From Zygnema cylindricum (lineage: Eukaryota; Streptophyta; Zygnematophyceae; Zygnematales; Zygnemataceae): a stretch of DNA of 64,000 nt. The number at the start of each line of letters is the position of its first letter. Positions within the stretch are counted from its first letter, which is position 1. This document shows, piece after piece, positions 23,059 to 34,172 of this stretch. The position numbers and the translations under genes are program-made. The notes beneath the pieces are model-generated. The model ran no database searches. It had not been told where the DNA came from and saw nothing but the letters and a program-made list of their open reading frames with translations. The stretch covers positions 186,001-250,000 of the forward strand of contig JBBHKE010001395.1 in the NCBI GenBank assembly GCA_037447655.1. The letters are read 5' to 3'.

Positions 23059-24027
23059 ATGTAACAGTAATAGCGGATCAAACTTGTTTATGAAAGGGTA
23101 TTTAGGAGTTATGATTATAGATTACTAAATTTGGTAGACGTTCGCGAAAGAATCACGCGATTTGGAGTTATTTTTCAAAAGTTATAGCTATGGGTGCACT
23201 TAGGTGGCAGTGCGGGGTCTAAATAACAGGTGGGTATCATTGAAACGGGTTAAGGGTCAAATTAGTACCGAAATTTCGCGTGAACGTTTCATAAAGTTCT
23301 AATGAAACGTTCAGTATGCATGGTACTTAGTTTCGTACAATTTTTAGTACGAAACGTCACTTTTACTTAAGGGAATTTCGTAGGAAGTTTCACGTGCGAA
23401 ATTTGTGACGCATGATCGTGCCAAGTCGCGTTTCGTTTGGCGCGCGCTTTTGCACGTAAATGTTACGTAGTGAAAAGTAGCGTTTGATTGGTTAATAAAG
23501 TGCTAAGTAGTTAGTAAGAGATTTCGCACGTTTTTGCATTGGTCAGTCCGAGTCCTTGCTGATCAATGATTGGCCCAGGTAAAAGCCTGTTCAAACGGAG
23601 CTTTGACTCTGGCCTGGCGAGTCCAGGGCGATGATGGATAAATGGAGAAGTGTAAGAGGAGAGTAGACATCTTTTCCTTTGGAAAAGTTTGTGGAAATTC
23701 CGGCTGATCTTGGTCCTGAGCGATTAATACCAAATTGGAGAAAATGCATTTTGCATTGAAATCTCTTACTAACTAAATAGTGTTTTAGTAGTTAAGAGAT
23801 AGAATTATTAAGAGTGGAGAGTAGTGGAAAATACTTTAATAAGAAGGGTTGAGCCACGAGGGCAAGAGACCAAGCTAATGTTATGTGGACAGAAGCTTCT
23901 TCTAATTTAAAGTTTATCTTTATGTGAGTGTTGTCAAATGTGGATGTGTGTTCTCCAATGTGTGGAATGTGTGGTTGGAATTGTTTGTAGTAATAGGACT
24001 TTCTGAGAGGTAGGAGATCCTGTTACA
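23059..24027 (+). repeat. Gypsy 3' LTR
   Basis: 969 bp, the same termini as the 5' LTR, followed by CAAAT. Confidence 0.95.
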
Positions 24028-24162
24028 CAAATTGCAAAAAAATAAGATGAAATTCCACTTTAATGAGGTTGTTGCGCCACTCGATAAACGGGTGCCCTCC
24101 CACGAAGGTGCGGTGAAAGAATCTGGCATTCTCTGTCTTTTAAAACTAGTAAATCAATGCCC

Positions 24163-24252
24163 GTTACTCTAACATGGACCGTGTCCTATTTATCATGTCC
24201 GTTACACGAACATGGACCGTGTCCTCTTTATCATGCATGTTACACGAACATG
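24163..24252. repeat. Short tandem repeat, ~39-bp unit
   Basis: About two and a half imperfect units built on CCGTTAC..GAACATGGACCGTGTCCT..TTTATCATG. Confidence 0.75.
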
Positions 24253-24500
24253 GTGTAACTCTGTGACCTCCATTGGCCCACAAAGTATCCAACTTATATG
24301 AAGCCCCTATGATAAAATTTGCCCCTTTGACTTTAAGACCAAATAAAAGCCACCAGGTTAGACAAGTGTTATGACCAACTTCACCCCTGTGAGGGCCCAA
24401 CTCCCGTGAGTCAAACGCAAAAAAATCTCTGAATTAGCTCCCTATCTTGAATAAGCTCCATTGAGCTGTAAGTTATGGCTGGCCAAAGATGGCCTATTTA
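24253..24500 (-). mobile_element. Diverged copia LTR relic, reversed
   Basis: Reads in reverse like the U5 end of the copia LTRs at 58300-58518 and 63600-63815. Shared landmarks are CTCCATTG.CCCAC, CACCCCTGTGAGG, TGAGTCAAACGCAAAAA and GTAAGTTATGG. It is far more diverged than those two LTRs are from each other, so it is an older insertion. Its boundary beyond 24500 is unclear. Confidence 0.75.
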
Positions 24501-25084
24501 TACAAAAGCACTTTGAGAGAGAGGCGCCACTAAAACTTTCTAAAACCTAAATCCTAGGTCCCTAGGTAAACCCCATACAACTGACGTACATAACCAATGA
24601 AGCTATTGTACAATACGATAAGGTACAGATGCCGCTGTACTTCTTATACGACCATGGTACTGCATGGCCGTCCAACAAACTCCTTTTAGTTCCTTAGCCA
24701 CGGTTCATCTTTTTGTAATATGCGTTACCTACTTATAGCTTGCCACGTGTCATCTAATGGTGCCACCTCTATAAACCGCCAAACGGCCACTCCGGTGCAT
24801 CTGCTCCATTATGAGCCGTCTGATCCGAAATCGACATTGAATTTCATCCGTTTAATTAAATCTCGTTTCGTGTATTTTCGTGCGTTCGCGTTTATTTCGT
24901 ACGTCTGAGTTGGTTTCATGTTCGTCGCGAAAATTAAAATAAGCGTACAAATATAAATTATTGATTAGAAAATAGCGATAAAGCTCAAATATATGAATTT
25001 CTTAACAAAACAAGTTACAACGACATATACATTAAAGCTATCCTAAGTGGAATTCAAATTAAATCAAACTTGAACCGTCGATTA
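24501..25084. other. Unassigned spacer
   Basis: No gene seen. The first part may be more of the decayed copia LTR; the rest is AT-rich sequence with no recognised motif. Confidence 0.3.
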
Positions 25085-26000
25085 TTGAAAATAGTGATAT
25101 TTGACATCGTCACGTTGACATATTTGTGGTAACACCGTTTAAAGTGCATAATTAAAACTTTACAATAGAGTACGATTTGCGGCCCATATCTTCCATTAAG
25201 ATTTGCAAGATGAACAGTGTTAGTACCGTGTCAAATTTGCGGCGCTAAGCAAGATGTCACGTACTTCCACGATACCAAGAGTACGAAGCACAATAATGGT
25301 TGATAGTATAGACAGTGCAAAAACTTCAATTTTTTTCGTTTTTTGCTTACCCGACTATACCTGATTTTTTTTATTTTTTTTGTGAATCACCTGCCCGAAT
25401 TCGCCTGGCCCCAAAAATTTGGCAACCTAATCTGTTTTGGGTCCGACGCGGGTGGTCGGGTAACGGTCGGATACGGTTTCGGGTAACCATTTGCGAACTC
25501 TGCTTTGAATTGTCCATTTAAGAATGTATTTTCGGCAAAACACTATGATATTCGACATTCCATGCAAGAAGGCCATTGTGGACTCGTGGTGTATCTCACC
25601 AAAGGTCGCAAACGGTAACCCGAAACCGTAACCGATCGTTACTCGACCACCAGCGTCGGATTCAGAATGGATTTGGTTGCCAAATTTAGGGGGGCGAGCA
25701 AATTCGAGCGAGTGATTCAAAAAAAAAAAAAAAATCGGTTACAGTCGGGTAAGCAAAAAACATAAAAAATTGAAGGTTTTGTACTGTCCATAATATCAAC
25801 CATTATTGTACTTTGTACTCTTGGTATGGTGGAAGTACATGACATCATGATTAACGTCGCAAATCTGACATGATAATAACACAATTCATTTCGCAAATCT
25901 TATTGGAAGATAAGGGCCGTATATCTTACTCTATTGTAAAGTGTTTATTATGCACTTTATACGTTGTTTCCATAAATATGTAAAATTATTATGTAAATAT
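25085..26000. repeat. Fold-back element (long inverted repeat)
   Basis: The left arm (about 25140-25500) is the approximate reverse complement of the right arm (about 25605-25960). Matching landmarks include CTTTACAATAGAGTA, ATCTTCCA.TAAGATTTGC, ATAATGGTTGATA and GTTTTTTGCTTACCCGACT. The loop (about 25500-25600) is small. Inner parts carry repeated CGGGTAACGGT-like motifs, also seen at 28085-28240. No coding sequence. Confidence 0.8.
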
Positions 26001-26125
26001 CATGCGACAGATCGTAATCATTGGCTTACTGCTACGTTGTACATTATTGCAGAGTGCTAATTATGCATTTTATACCGTGTTCCCAAAAATATATCAAATT
26101 ATTATGTCAATTTCACGCGACATGT
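25938..26125. repeat. ~100-bp direct duplication at the right end of the fold-back element
   Basis: Two diverged units: one with TTATTATGCACTTTATACG..CATGCGACAG, the other with CTAATTATGCATTTTATACC..CACGCGACATG. Confidence 0.65.
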
Positions 26126-26394
26126 AGTAGTTATTGGTTAATAAATCAGCGGAGATCAAGGTAGAAACCTTCTTTATTGATCATGGTTATTAATTGTGGG
26201 ATATTTTTTTATTGTTTTTTCTTCCCCATGTTTTTAAGAATTTTGTCAAGCATTGTTGGATGTTGGTGTTTTGTCCATCAAAAGTGTTGACATCGACCGA
26301 CTACTCCCGTCCGTCAATAGCGTAAAGAATTACATTATATCTTATGCCAAATATATTTGTAGTTTGATCGTCCCAAAACTTAGAGAAAATATTT

Positions 26395-27205
26395 TTAAGA
26401 ATATTTTCGTTGCATTTACGACCGATCTCTAGACTGAGATAGTAAAAATAACCTCATTCGTAGTAATAACCGCTCATTTTATTGACAAGGAATTTAAACT
26501 TTATGCACGGACGCTTCAGCTCGATCATTTTTCGGAGGAAAAACATACCGCGGAAAATGTTTTGACGACTTTCAAATATTGTTTGACCAAATTTGAAGTG
26601 TCCAATTTTGGTGTTTCGGAAAATCGTTGCGTTGTTGTGACCGAGAGTGGCTCTATCTAACATGTGTGCGGCTGAAGGTCTACCGAGTATGATTACTTAG
26701 ATACCTTGCGCGGACCATAAAATTGCTACAATTGTGTCAACGATTTTGAATAAAAACGAAACTTAAAAAAAAATACAAATAAGATGTGGAAGTTCCTGAA
26801 TTGTTTGATCTAATTGACGTTTGTAAATCATTGGTCACGTTTTTCAAACAGAGTAATTTACAAAATCTTTTGAAAAATATCTTAAAACAAGAAAACGCAA
26901 CGCGGTGGAATTCTTTGCTCCGAATGCTTAGGAGCATTTATGGTGCATTCAATGAGATAAAATCAACTGCTTAGGCAAAAAATAAATTGATATTTTTTGC
27001 TTGTATCGATAAGACTCATCTTGCCGAACTTATACAATTTTTGGAAAGGTTTCAAAAAGCGACCATAAAGTTGGAAAAAATCAAAGAACCAACTTTGCAT
27101 TTGGTTGTGTTTAAACTATCGTCTCCCCATAACCACTATAAGATAAGAAAAACATATTACAATGACGGTGAAAAAGAATGCCCCGCTAATTTCTCAAACT
27201 TGTAA
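26395..27205 (+). pseudogene. Decayed hAT-family transposase
   Basis: Fragments read in order but with stops and shifts. A TTDL.TEI-like segment (26420s) is followed by HFIDKEFKLYARTLQLDHF and EKHTAENVL (26475-26570), then ENRCVVVTESGS (about 26620). The fragment 26786-26974 contains QENATRWNSLLRMLRSIYG, typical of the hAT core. 26987-27205 holds LAELIQFLERFQKATIKLE and TLHLVV, typical of the C-terminal region. An inactive remnant; its element ends were not found. Confidence 0.75.
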
Positions 27206-27860
27206 AAATTGAAATAACTTTTCATGAAATTTGCAATAACGAAGTACTTTTGTCTTGTTTTCTTTTTTTTTCTAATTGTTGTTATTTTTTTAGTAGCAGT
27301 TTTTTTTTTTTCCTTTGGAATTCTGGTTGTATTTCAAAAAATTTATAGTGTTTATCTTTTTTTTTGTTAAACCGGAATGCTTATTTATAAAAGCGTAGTA
27401 TTTATACCAAAATTAGATTTATAGATTTTGTGTAATTTTTCAGTTTGAGGTTGAAAATTTGTATGATACAGTCAAAAATAGGACGAGGATTTCTTTGATG
27501 TGATTTGTTTATTTCTATATTTGATATTACAGAATTTTTTTTATTTTTTTTGCTTATCACAATGTGTTTTTTGCTAATTAATTTTCCATGTGATTTTTTT
27601 TTTTTTTTAAGCATACATAATAAAAACTTTACCTTTTTTGCATAATTCATAACATAGTATCGTAGTCGAAAGAAAAACCATCCAAAAAATGTAGCGAAAA
27701 AATTAGATTTGCGCGAGAATAATCATTAATATAAGAGTTTAAACACTAATCTAAGAGTTACACTCAAAATTAAAGAAAAAATCTCTTGAGGGAGGTGACT
27801 GTCGAGGAAAAAAATATTCGTAAAAATAGTAAAAAGAAGAGGTACACGAACTGTTTTTTT
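27206..27860. other. AT-rich spacer
   Basis: T-rich homopolymer stretches; no gene or repeat recognised. Confidence 0.4.
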
Positions 27861-27879
27861 GCAAAGGGAGATGTACCAC

Positions 27880-28071
27880 TACACCGCTCATTGTTATTAG
27901 TGTTAATAAGTCGCTACTATTTATAGCCAAAAATCACAAAATAGAGTTAACAACATTATTTAAAGACGTGGACTACAACCTGCCACGTTTCCTTGCATTA
28001 AATAGTATTATTAATCATAATTTTTCATTAACACTAATAGATGCTTAACGCTAATAACAATGAGCGTTGTA
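27880..28071. mobile_element. Short TA-flanked inverted-repeat element
   Basis: Left end TA|CACCGCTCATTGTTATTAG and right end CTAATAACAATGAGCGTTG|TA, about 190 bp. A degenerate fragment of the same type (GTTAACTCTGTTGTGATTTTTGGCC) lies at about 33265-33345. Confidence 0.7.
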
Positions 28072-28297
28072 AATTTGTACCTTTTCGGGTACGGTCGGGT
28101 ACGGGTAGTTGCGAGAAACCGAGTTTCGGTTAACTTTTTTTTTTGTAAACGCGTTTCGGGTAACGGTTAACAATTTAGGAGCGTGACATAACCCGGTCGG
28201 GCGTCGGGTACTCAGATTTTGAAAAAAAAAAATTGTCGGTTTCGGTCACCTAAAATTTTGAATTTTGCGACCTCTGATTGAAGCATTTGCCAACCAT

Positions 28298-28424
28298 GTC
28301 CATAACCAAACAATTAGAATGTATGATTTTTTCCAAAATTTTCAAATTCTTAAATAGCGTACACCACGGTAATTATTTTTATACGCTAAAAAAACTTACA
28401 CGCTAATAACGATTGGCGGTGTAC
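28298..28424. mobile_element. Fragment of TA-flanked element (right end)
   Basis: Reverse complement of the first ~110 bp of the element at 12033-12567, including CACCACGGTAATTATTTTTATACGC and the terminus CGATTGGCGGTG|TA. The other end is missing. Confidence 0.7.
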
Positions 28425-28430
28425 CGTATT

Positions 28431-28766
28431 GTTAAAGTTCTGACGCCGTCACCGTACCGAGCAGCATAAATGCTCGGAGCCTTGCGAGCAAATCATTGAA
28501 TTATTTAATCGAGCACTTTTTCCCTCGCTTTTCTGGTCCTGTCCGGTGAAGACAAGACACCAGTTTTAGTTCAAATTCAAGTCTTTCTATTTTAAAACAA
28601 GAATAAAACAGCCTATTGCCTCCTCGAGCCTCTCATTAGCTAGTGAACAATAAGCCTGGTATTTTTCTGATTTTGTTTTTCTCCGTTGAGACCGTGTGAC
28701 TCTCTTCTTCTGTTCGTTACAATAATATTTCTCTTTCCTTTTTTCATGTTTGTGGTTTAGGTAATA
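28431..28766 (+). promoter_or_regulatory. Upstream region of the LysM gene
   Basis: No gene within it; probable promoter and 5' UTR of the gene that starts at 28767. The T/C-rich stretch 28660-28750 fits a leader. No TATA element is clearly placed. Confidence 0.35.
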
Positions 28767-31700
28767 ATGGCCCCTCTTCGTCTTGGTGCTCTACCTGAAA
28801 GTCTTGTGCACGTGGTTCAGTTAACGCCTTCCGCTCATCCCCTTAATTACAAAGCTCAGACTCTAGGACCCTCTTGTCATTTGAAACCAAAGAAACGGAA
28901 AAAAACTGTTTCTGGATCAAATTCAAGAAGCATTTGGAAGGGCTCGTCCTGTACGGACGATTTTAAAGAAGGCTCTTCTTGCTTCCGTGCCAATGCAATG
29001 TGAGTTTTTCAGCACTTTCTCACATATTTCGTTGTACGTTTGTTTATTTCTGCCCCCATGCATGCACTTTTATTTTTCTCCATCTGTTCCGTTCTATATC
29101 TCTTTCCATTCATTTTCTCTTTCGTTCCTTTCTTTTGCACGAGGACTCTTTTTCTCCTCTCTCTCCCAATCCTTTTACGATTCCTTTCTTCTTGTGACCC
29201 TCCATTTGTTTTATCATCATCAGAAAATTTCAAAGCTTATTCAAGAAAATCAAACTTTTTGTGAACTTAGGTGCCTGACCGTCATTCTTCTGTGTGTTTT
29301 TTTCTAGAGATTAAATCATGTATTTGCCTCTATAATGAATATGAAATACACTGCTGTGCTAGTTTCCATTCCGTTAGCCTTGTTTGCTCTTTTTTTTATG
29401 CTCAACACAGAGCACCACGACCAGTCGGTTTATAGTTTGTTTTTTCCCAAGAAACATATTTTGCTGTGAGTACATTTTTGGTCAGCTCATTTCTATAGAT
29501 GCACTGACTCGACCTTGCAGGTGGTGCCAATCTGCAACTTTTGCTGCCCTCGATGAGCAGCAGAGAAAGCAATCCTCAACATAGTATTTCTGGAGAACTG
29601 CAGCCAGACTGTCAAGTTAAAGCCTCGGACAAGGACACTTGTAAATTTGAAAGCAATCCTGGAGGATCAAAAGATCAAGGGGTGAATGGAGCAAAAGATC
29701 GGCCACTCACAGTAGGGAGGAAGGCTGCAGACTCTCTGTTTTCCTGGATGAAAAAAGGGGGAAGAGAGAGAGGGGAGAGAAGTAAAAACAGAGAAGACAA
29801 TGTAGCAGCTGAGAGCAATGTACGCGAAATCTCTGCGGGAATGTTTGAAGAAGCAGTGGAGGGAAAAGAAGAGACAGAGGTTTACGAAATCAAACGTAAG
29901 GATTGGGTGTACAATGTAGCCACTAAACTAGGTGTGCATATAGATGAGATTCGTGAGCTGAACCCAGGGGTTGATCTCGATAGAGTAAAACCTAAGCAGA
30001 AGATTCTTGTCCCAAAGAGATTCAAAGATCAGGATTCAGACATTTGGACTACAGGCCCTACCATATCTTCAGCATCTTCACCTTCTTCGTTAGATATTAA
30101 ACCTTCTCCTGAGTATTGCCCCATGCCTTTCCCCCCTCCTTCATCTTCTCCACCTCCTTCATATTCAAAACCAGCGGCAAAATCTTTGGGAGGGGCCGCG
30201 GTAGACACTTGTGCGGCTCCTCCCAAAGAGCTTCCGGCGGTTGATGTGAGTGAGGTGGCAAAGAAAGGAGGGACGGAACTTGGGGGCATGATCCGGGCGA
30301 GGCCAAATGGTGATACAAAAACAAGGAGTGATTGTAGTCGCATTTCATACACGGTGAGAAGGGGAGATCGAGTCGCATCTATTCTGAATGAGTGGGGAAT
30401 AACTGAAACTGAGTTACAGTCTCTAAACCCTCGGCTGGATTTGAGGAAACTTCATGCAAGTCAAGAGATAACTCTTCCTCGATTGAAAAATAGAGCAAAG
30501 TCTACTATGACATCTGGAAAGAATGGATATTATGACACCTTTGATCAAGTTGCAAGGGAAAGGTCGAGAAATGCAGCACCTTCAGAGGCCAGTTTGGAAA
30601 ATGGGGGTTTTAGAGAGTACACAATTCGCCCCGGTGACTATTTGTACGATGTTGCAGAGGAGTTTGGAGTTGATGTGGAAGACCTTATTGCAGTCAACAG
30701 TCTTTCTGAAGATGAGCCGATTAGAGTAGGGCAAGTAGTTAACATTCCTCTAAGGAAGCAAGACATGGCCCCAGAAGTTTTTCAAGCCAGTCAAGGAGGA
30801 AGCTCTTTCTTTCCCCGAGAGATGAGTTCATCGACACTTGGCGCCCTTGTGCTTATGGCAGGCGTCATTTCCCTAGTAGTCGGCGGAACTCTGGTCATGT
30901 TGAAGCGCCGTCGAGAAGCAAGCCAGAAGACCAATGCTGGACCTGCCTCTTCTAGCCATTCTGTTAAAAATAGCCCAAAGATGAAGGCATGGGACATCCA
31001 GGACGGCAGAAATAGTGTGCACTTATCGAGGTTGCAGCAGCCAATGAGAGCAAACCGGATGCTGAGGAAAGGGTTAGGCCAGGAATACTTAAGGTTAGTT
31101 TCATCGGAAGGTACGCTGCCAATTTTGAGAGGTTTCTCTCGAAGGGAAGACGAAGGCGCATTTCCATCTGCTGCCGGCATGGCGGAGGTCATGAAGTTTG
31201 CGAGCTTCACGAGAGAGCCGGATGCAGTCGGAGAAGTGGCTGGGGGGCATGGTTTTGCCGTTCGAGCTTCTCTTTCGGACGCTTTACTTGAAGCTGCGAG
31301 ATCAGCTACTGCCGACCTGGCAGTGAAGCCTCCGACGCTGGCATTAGTGGCGGTTGGGAGTTCTTATGCCACAGAGGAAGAGGGGATGGAAGGTCAAGGA
31401 GCTGATGCAGGGGCAGGAGTAGGTAAAACAGACAATATTCTTGAGAATGGTATTCGCGCGCTGTTGGAGGAGCTGCCAGAATCCTGTATCCTCCATGGTG
31501 TAGCTCCTGAATGGTCAGCAAGGAGACCAGCAGAGGGCTCAGTGCTTGCGGCTGGAGCTGTGCTTCTTGTTCAAGCGAAAGGGGGAGTCTTTCCGGTGGT
31601 TGCTCCTGTGGAGGGAAGGAATGTGGAAGGGGCTGTGAGAAAAGCAGCTGAAGATCTTACAGCGCAGGTGGGCCTCTTGTGATACTAGGCTTGTATTTCC

Positions 31701-32632
31701 TTGAAAATTAAGTGAGATTTCTTCCAAGTTTCAATGGCAAAAATAGCTGCAGAGAACTGACATTTCTTGGCATGGAAATTTAAGTTTTTTGGGTTCCAGA
31801 GCAATTAATGGCAATTATTCTATGAAGTTTTAGCCTTTGTATTTTCTTGACTAGCAAAAGATTTCTGATGGCCGAGAGAAAATGTGAAAGGGGCCGTGGG
31901 ATTTTGATCCTCCATGACTTTGAAAGGTGATTCCCTGTCTGGGCTTGTGTGTTTGCTGCAGGTCGGACCTCGCGATGCACTGAAAGCAGTGGTGGCATGT
32001 GTATCCCAAGGGCAAGAAAGCACTGTCTTGGATGAGGTGAGTATTTGAATGTTTTTGCAACCTGCCTGCAGGAAAGCACGCTACATTTGGGCTGTTTTCA
32101 ATACCCAGATACAACGTCCATCGCTCTGAGCCTCGATGAGGATATGGACATTATAACTAATAGCTCTGATACAGTACTAGATGGTTGTGATATGTGGCTC
32201 CCCGTGGTTGAAAAGTATTTTATGTGGTAAGATTTGGGAAACATTGGGTTAAATTAGTCTTAGAACGCCAATAACGTGCAATGGTGCAGCATAGAAAATG
32301 CTCTAGCTAATCTTACATTTGAAGCGAAACAGGAGACACAAACATGATATCTATTCTAAGTTTATGGCATGGTTTATTTGCAGCTCGCTTTATGCTTTCC
32401 ATCAGCGTCCCTCTACAGTGTGAGTGGACAGCCTGGCGTGGCAGCTCCTGCCTGGCTGGTGCCATCTGGCGCCGCGCTGGGTGCCTCCCTGGGCCTGGGC
32501 ATCTCGCTGCTGGGGCTGACCAGGCAGGCGGATGTGCCCGGGGCGTACATGGCCACGGTCATCGGCCAATGGCTGCATCGCCACCAACACTTGGTGGTGG
32601 CGCGCCCACCAAAAGCTGTCAGAAAGTTATGA
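28767..32632 (+). CDS. Multi-LysM protein with one membrane segment, four exons
   Basis: Proposed exons: 28767-28999, about 29558-31667, 31962-32036 and 32384-32632; the last three junctions keep phase 0. Exon 1 (MAPLRLGALPESL, Ser/Lys-rich, few acids) resembles a plastid transit peptide (inference). Exon 2 holds three LysM domains: VYEIKRKDWVYNVATKLGV..ILVPK (about 29880-30020), SYTVRRGDRVASILNEWGI..ITLPR (30345-30485) and EYTIRPGDYLYDVAEEFGV..VNIPL (30615-30755). One hydrophobic segment follows (LGALVLMAGVISLVVGGTLV, 30835-30900). The ~330-residue C-terminal region has no recognised fold; the last exon is hydrophobic, then basic. LysM domains bind N-acetylglucosamine polymers such as peptidoglycan or chitin. 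The exon 1/2 junction is uncertain: the best acceptor by sequence (TTGCAG|29521) breaks the frame, while weaker acceptors at 29558, 29561 or 29564 keep it. Translation might instead start at ATG 29553. Confidence 0.7.
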
Positions 32633-34172
32633 GGGAGAGTAGTCCGGGGCTCATCCTTGTACCCCTGTAGTGAAGGTTGTAAGGCAATCCCCACTATACA
32701 GCTTAGTGTATGTTTGTTGATTGTTTCTAATAGTGGTTTAGGCAACGTTTTTGTCACTGGGCGTGGTGGTTGATGTTGTTGTATTAGCAAAGGTAGACAA
32801 GGGAGTTTTCAGCAGATTCTAGAGGTTTTTTAGATGGACATTGCAATATTTGTTTAGGATGTCGAGGTGAATAAATGGTCTGTTTAATGTTGGATGCTTG
32901 TTTAACTTCTGTAGCTCATTTTTAACACTGATGCTCCCATTTTCTGATGTTCTATCTTTGTCTGTCTGTTTCAAGTCCTTTCATTGGAAGCTTGACATTT
33001 AGATGCCAGTTGTTTGAATTTGAAGCTCCTGAAGAACTTCGTGTTTGTTAACGGACATTTTTTATGGATTTTTTTGGACATTATGAACAAAGCCTACATA
33101 ATTGTTTTGGACTCAGGATATGGTGTTGCCCCTATCGGAACCATGCCAGCCGTCATTATCAGTGTCAAGGATTTATTAGTGATTGTGAGGATTTAGAATG
33201 AATAATACTAATTTAGTGCAAGAGGACGTGACAGGTTACAGTCCATGTCTTTAAAAAAGTGTTGTTAACTCTGTTGTGATTTTTGGCCAGAAAAAGCCGT
33301 GACCGGAGTAGCGTTATTAACTGTGATGGCGATTGGTGGTACAGTCGTCGACTGGTCTACACTCGTCTCATATACCAAATAATCATTCAAATTTTGACAG
33401 CTCTCAGACAAAAATGAACAGCCTTCGAAACAAGAAAAAAAACAAAGTGCTGAAAATAACGGGTACTTTTTGTAGAAATGAAATGGATGGATAGCAAACT
33501 GTGGTGAAGGGATACGGAAGGTTGCTCAGCGAGGTTAATAAAACTAAAATACACATTCTTTTCTTCCCATACCAATACACATTCTCTTCTAACCAAAATA
33601 TGACTGCCTGTGATTGCCTTGAGAACCTTGAGCACGAAGACAGCGTGACTCATTGAAGAATAACATTTTTGTCAGGAACCAAAAAAAGTGGACTATCAAC
33701 AACAACAAGTGGATGACAGTTCACCTTAACCAAGGCCACGCATACATAAGCCAGCAATAGCAAACAGTGGAAGTAAAAGGATGAAACAAGATTTGAAGAA
33801 CACATTGGCATACAAATTAAGCAGCCAGAAACACATTCCCAAATCTTTAATGAAACCTCTTTACTGAGACCACACACAGAACATATTTATAATATTCAGA
33901 ATATTGTCAGGTCAATACTGTATTTCCAGAAAAAAACTGCTTGAAATCAATCTGAGGAAAACAATAAATGGTTTCTCCATCTTCTCATTATCATGGAGCT
34001 GGAGGCCATCTCTCCATTCTATCTCTGCAATTTTATAAGTGCATTGTACGAATAACTAACTTACAATAATCCCACTAAGATTAAAATGCACGAGTGTCAC
34101 AAAAGTAGCTTATTTTCAAAAGAATCAAGTAATATCTGCTGCAGTATTACAGACAAAAAAAGGACAAAAGTT
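32633..34172. other. Intergenic region between converging LysM and desaturase genes
   Basis: The first few hundred bases are probably the LysM 3' UTR (AATAAA at about 32870). A degenerate TA-element fragment lies at 33265-33345. Open frames on the minus strand (33387-33877) have no recognisable domain. Confidence 0.35.

Larger units (their letters stand above)
16257..24027 (+). mobile_element. Complete Ty3/gypsy LTR retrotransposon, damaged pol
   Basis: Flanked by the 5-bp duplication CAAAT (16252-16256 and 24028-24032). Order: 5' LTR, tRNA-iMet-type primer site, leader, gag, pol (protease, RT, RNase H, integrase, chromodomain-like end), polypurine tract, 3' LTR. The LTRs differ at roughly a dozen positions by eye, suggesting fairly recent insertion. 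Pol carries two frameshifts and two stops in its integrase part, so this copy is probably not autonomous. Confidence 0.95.
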
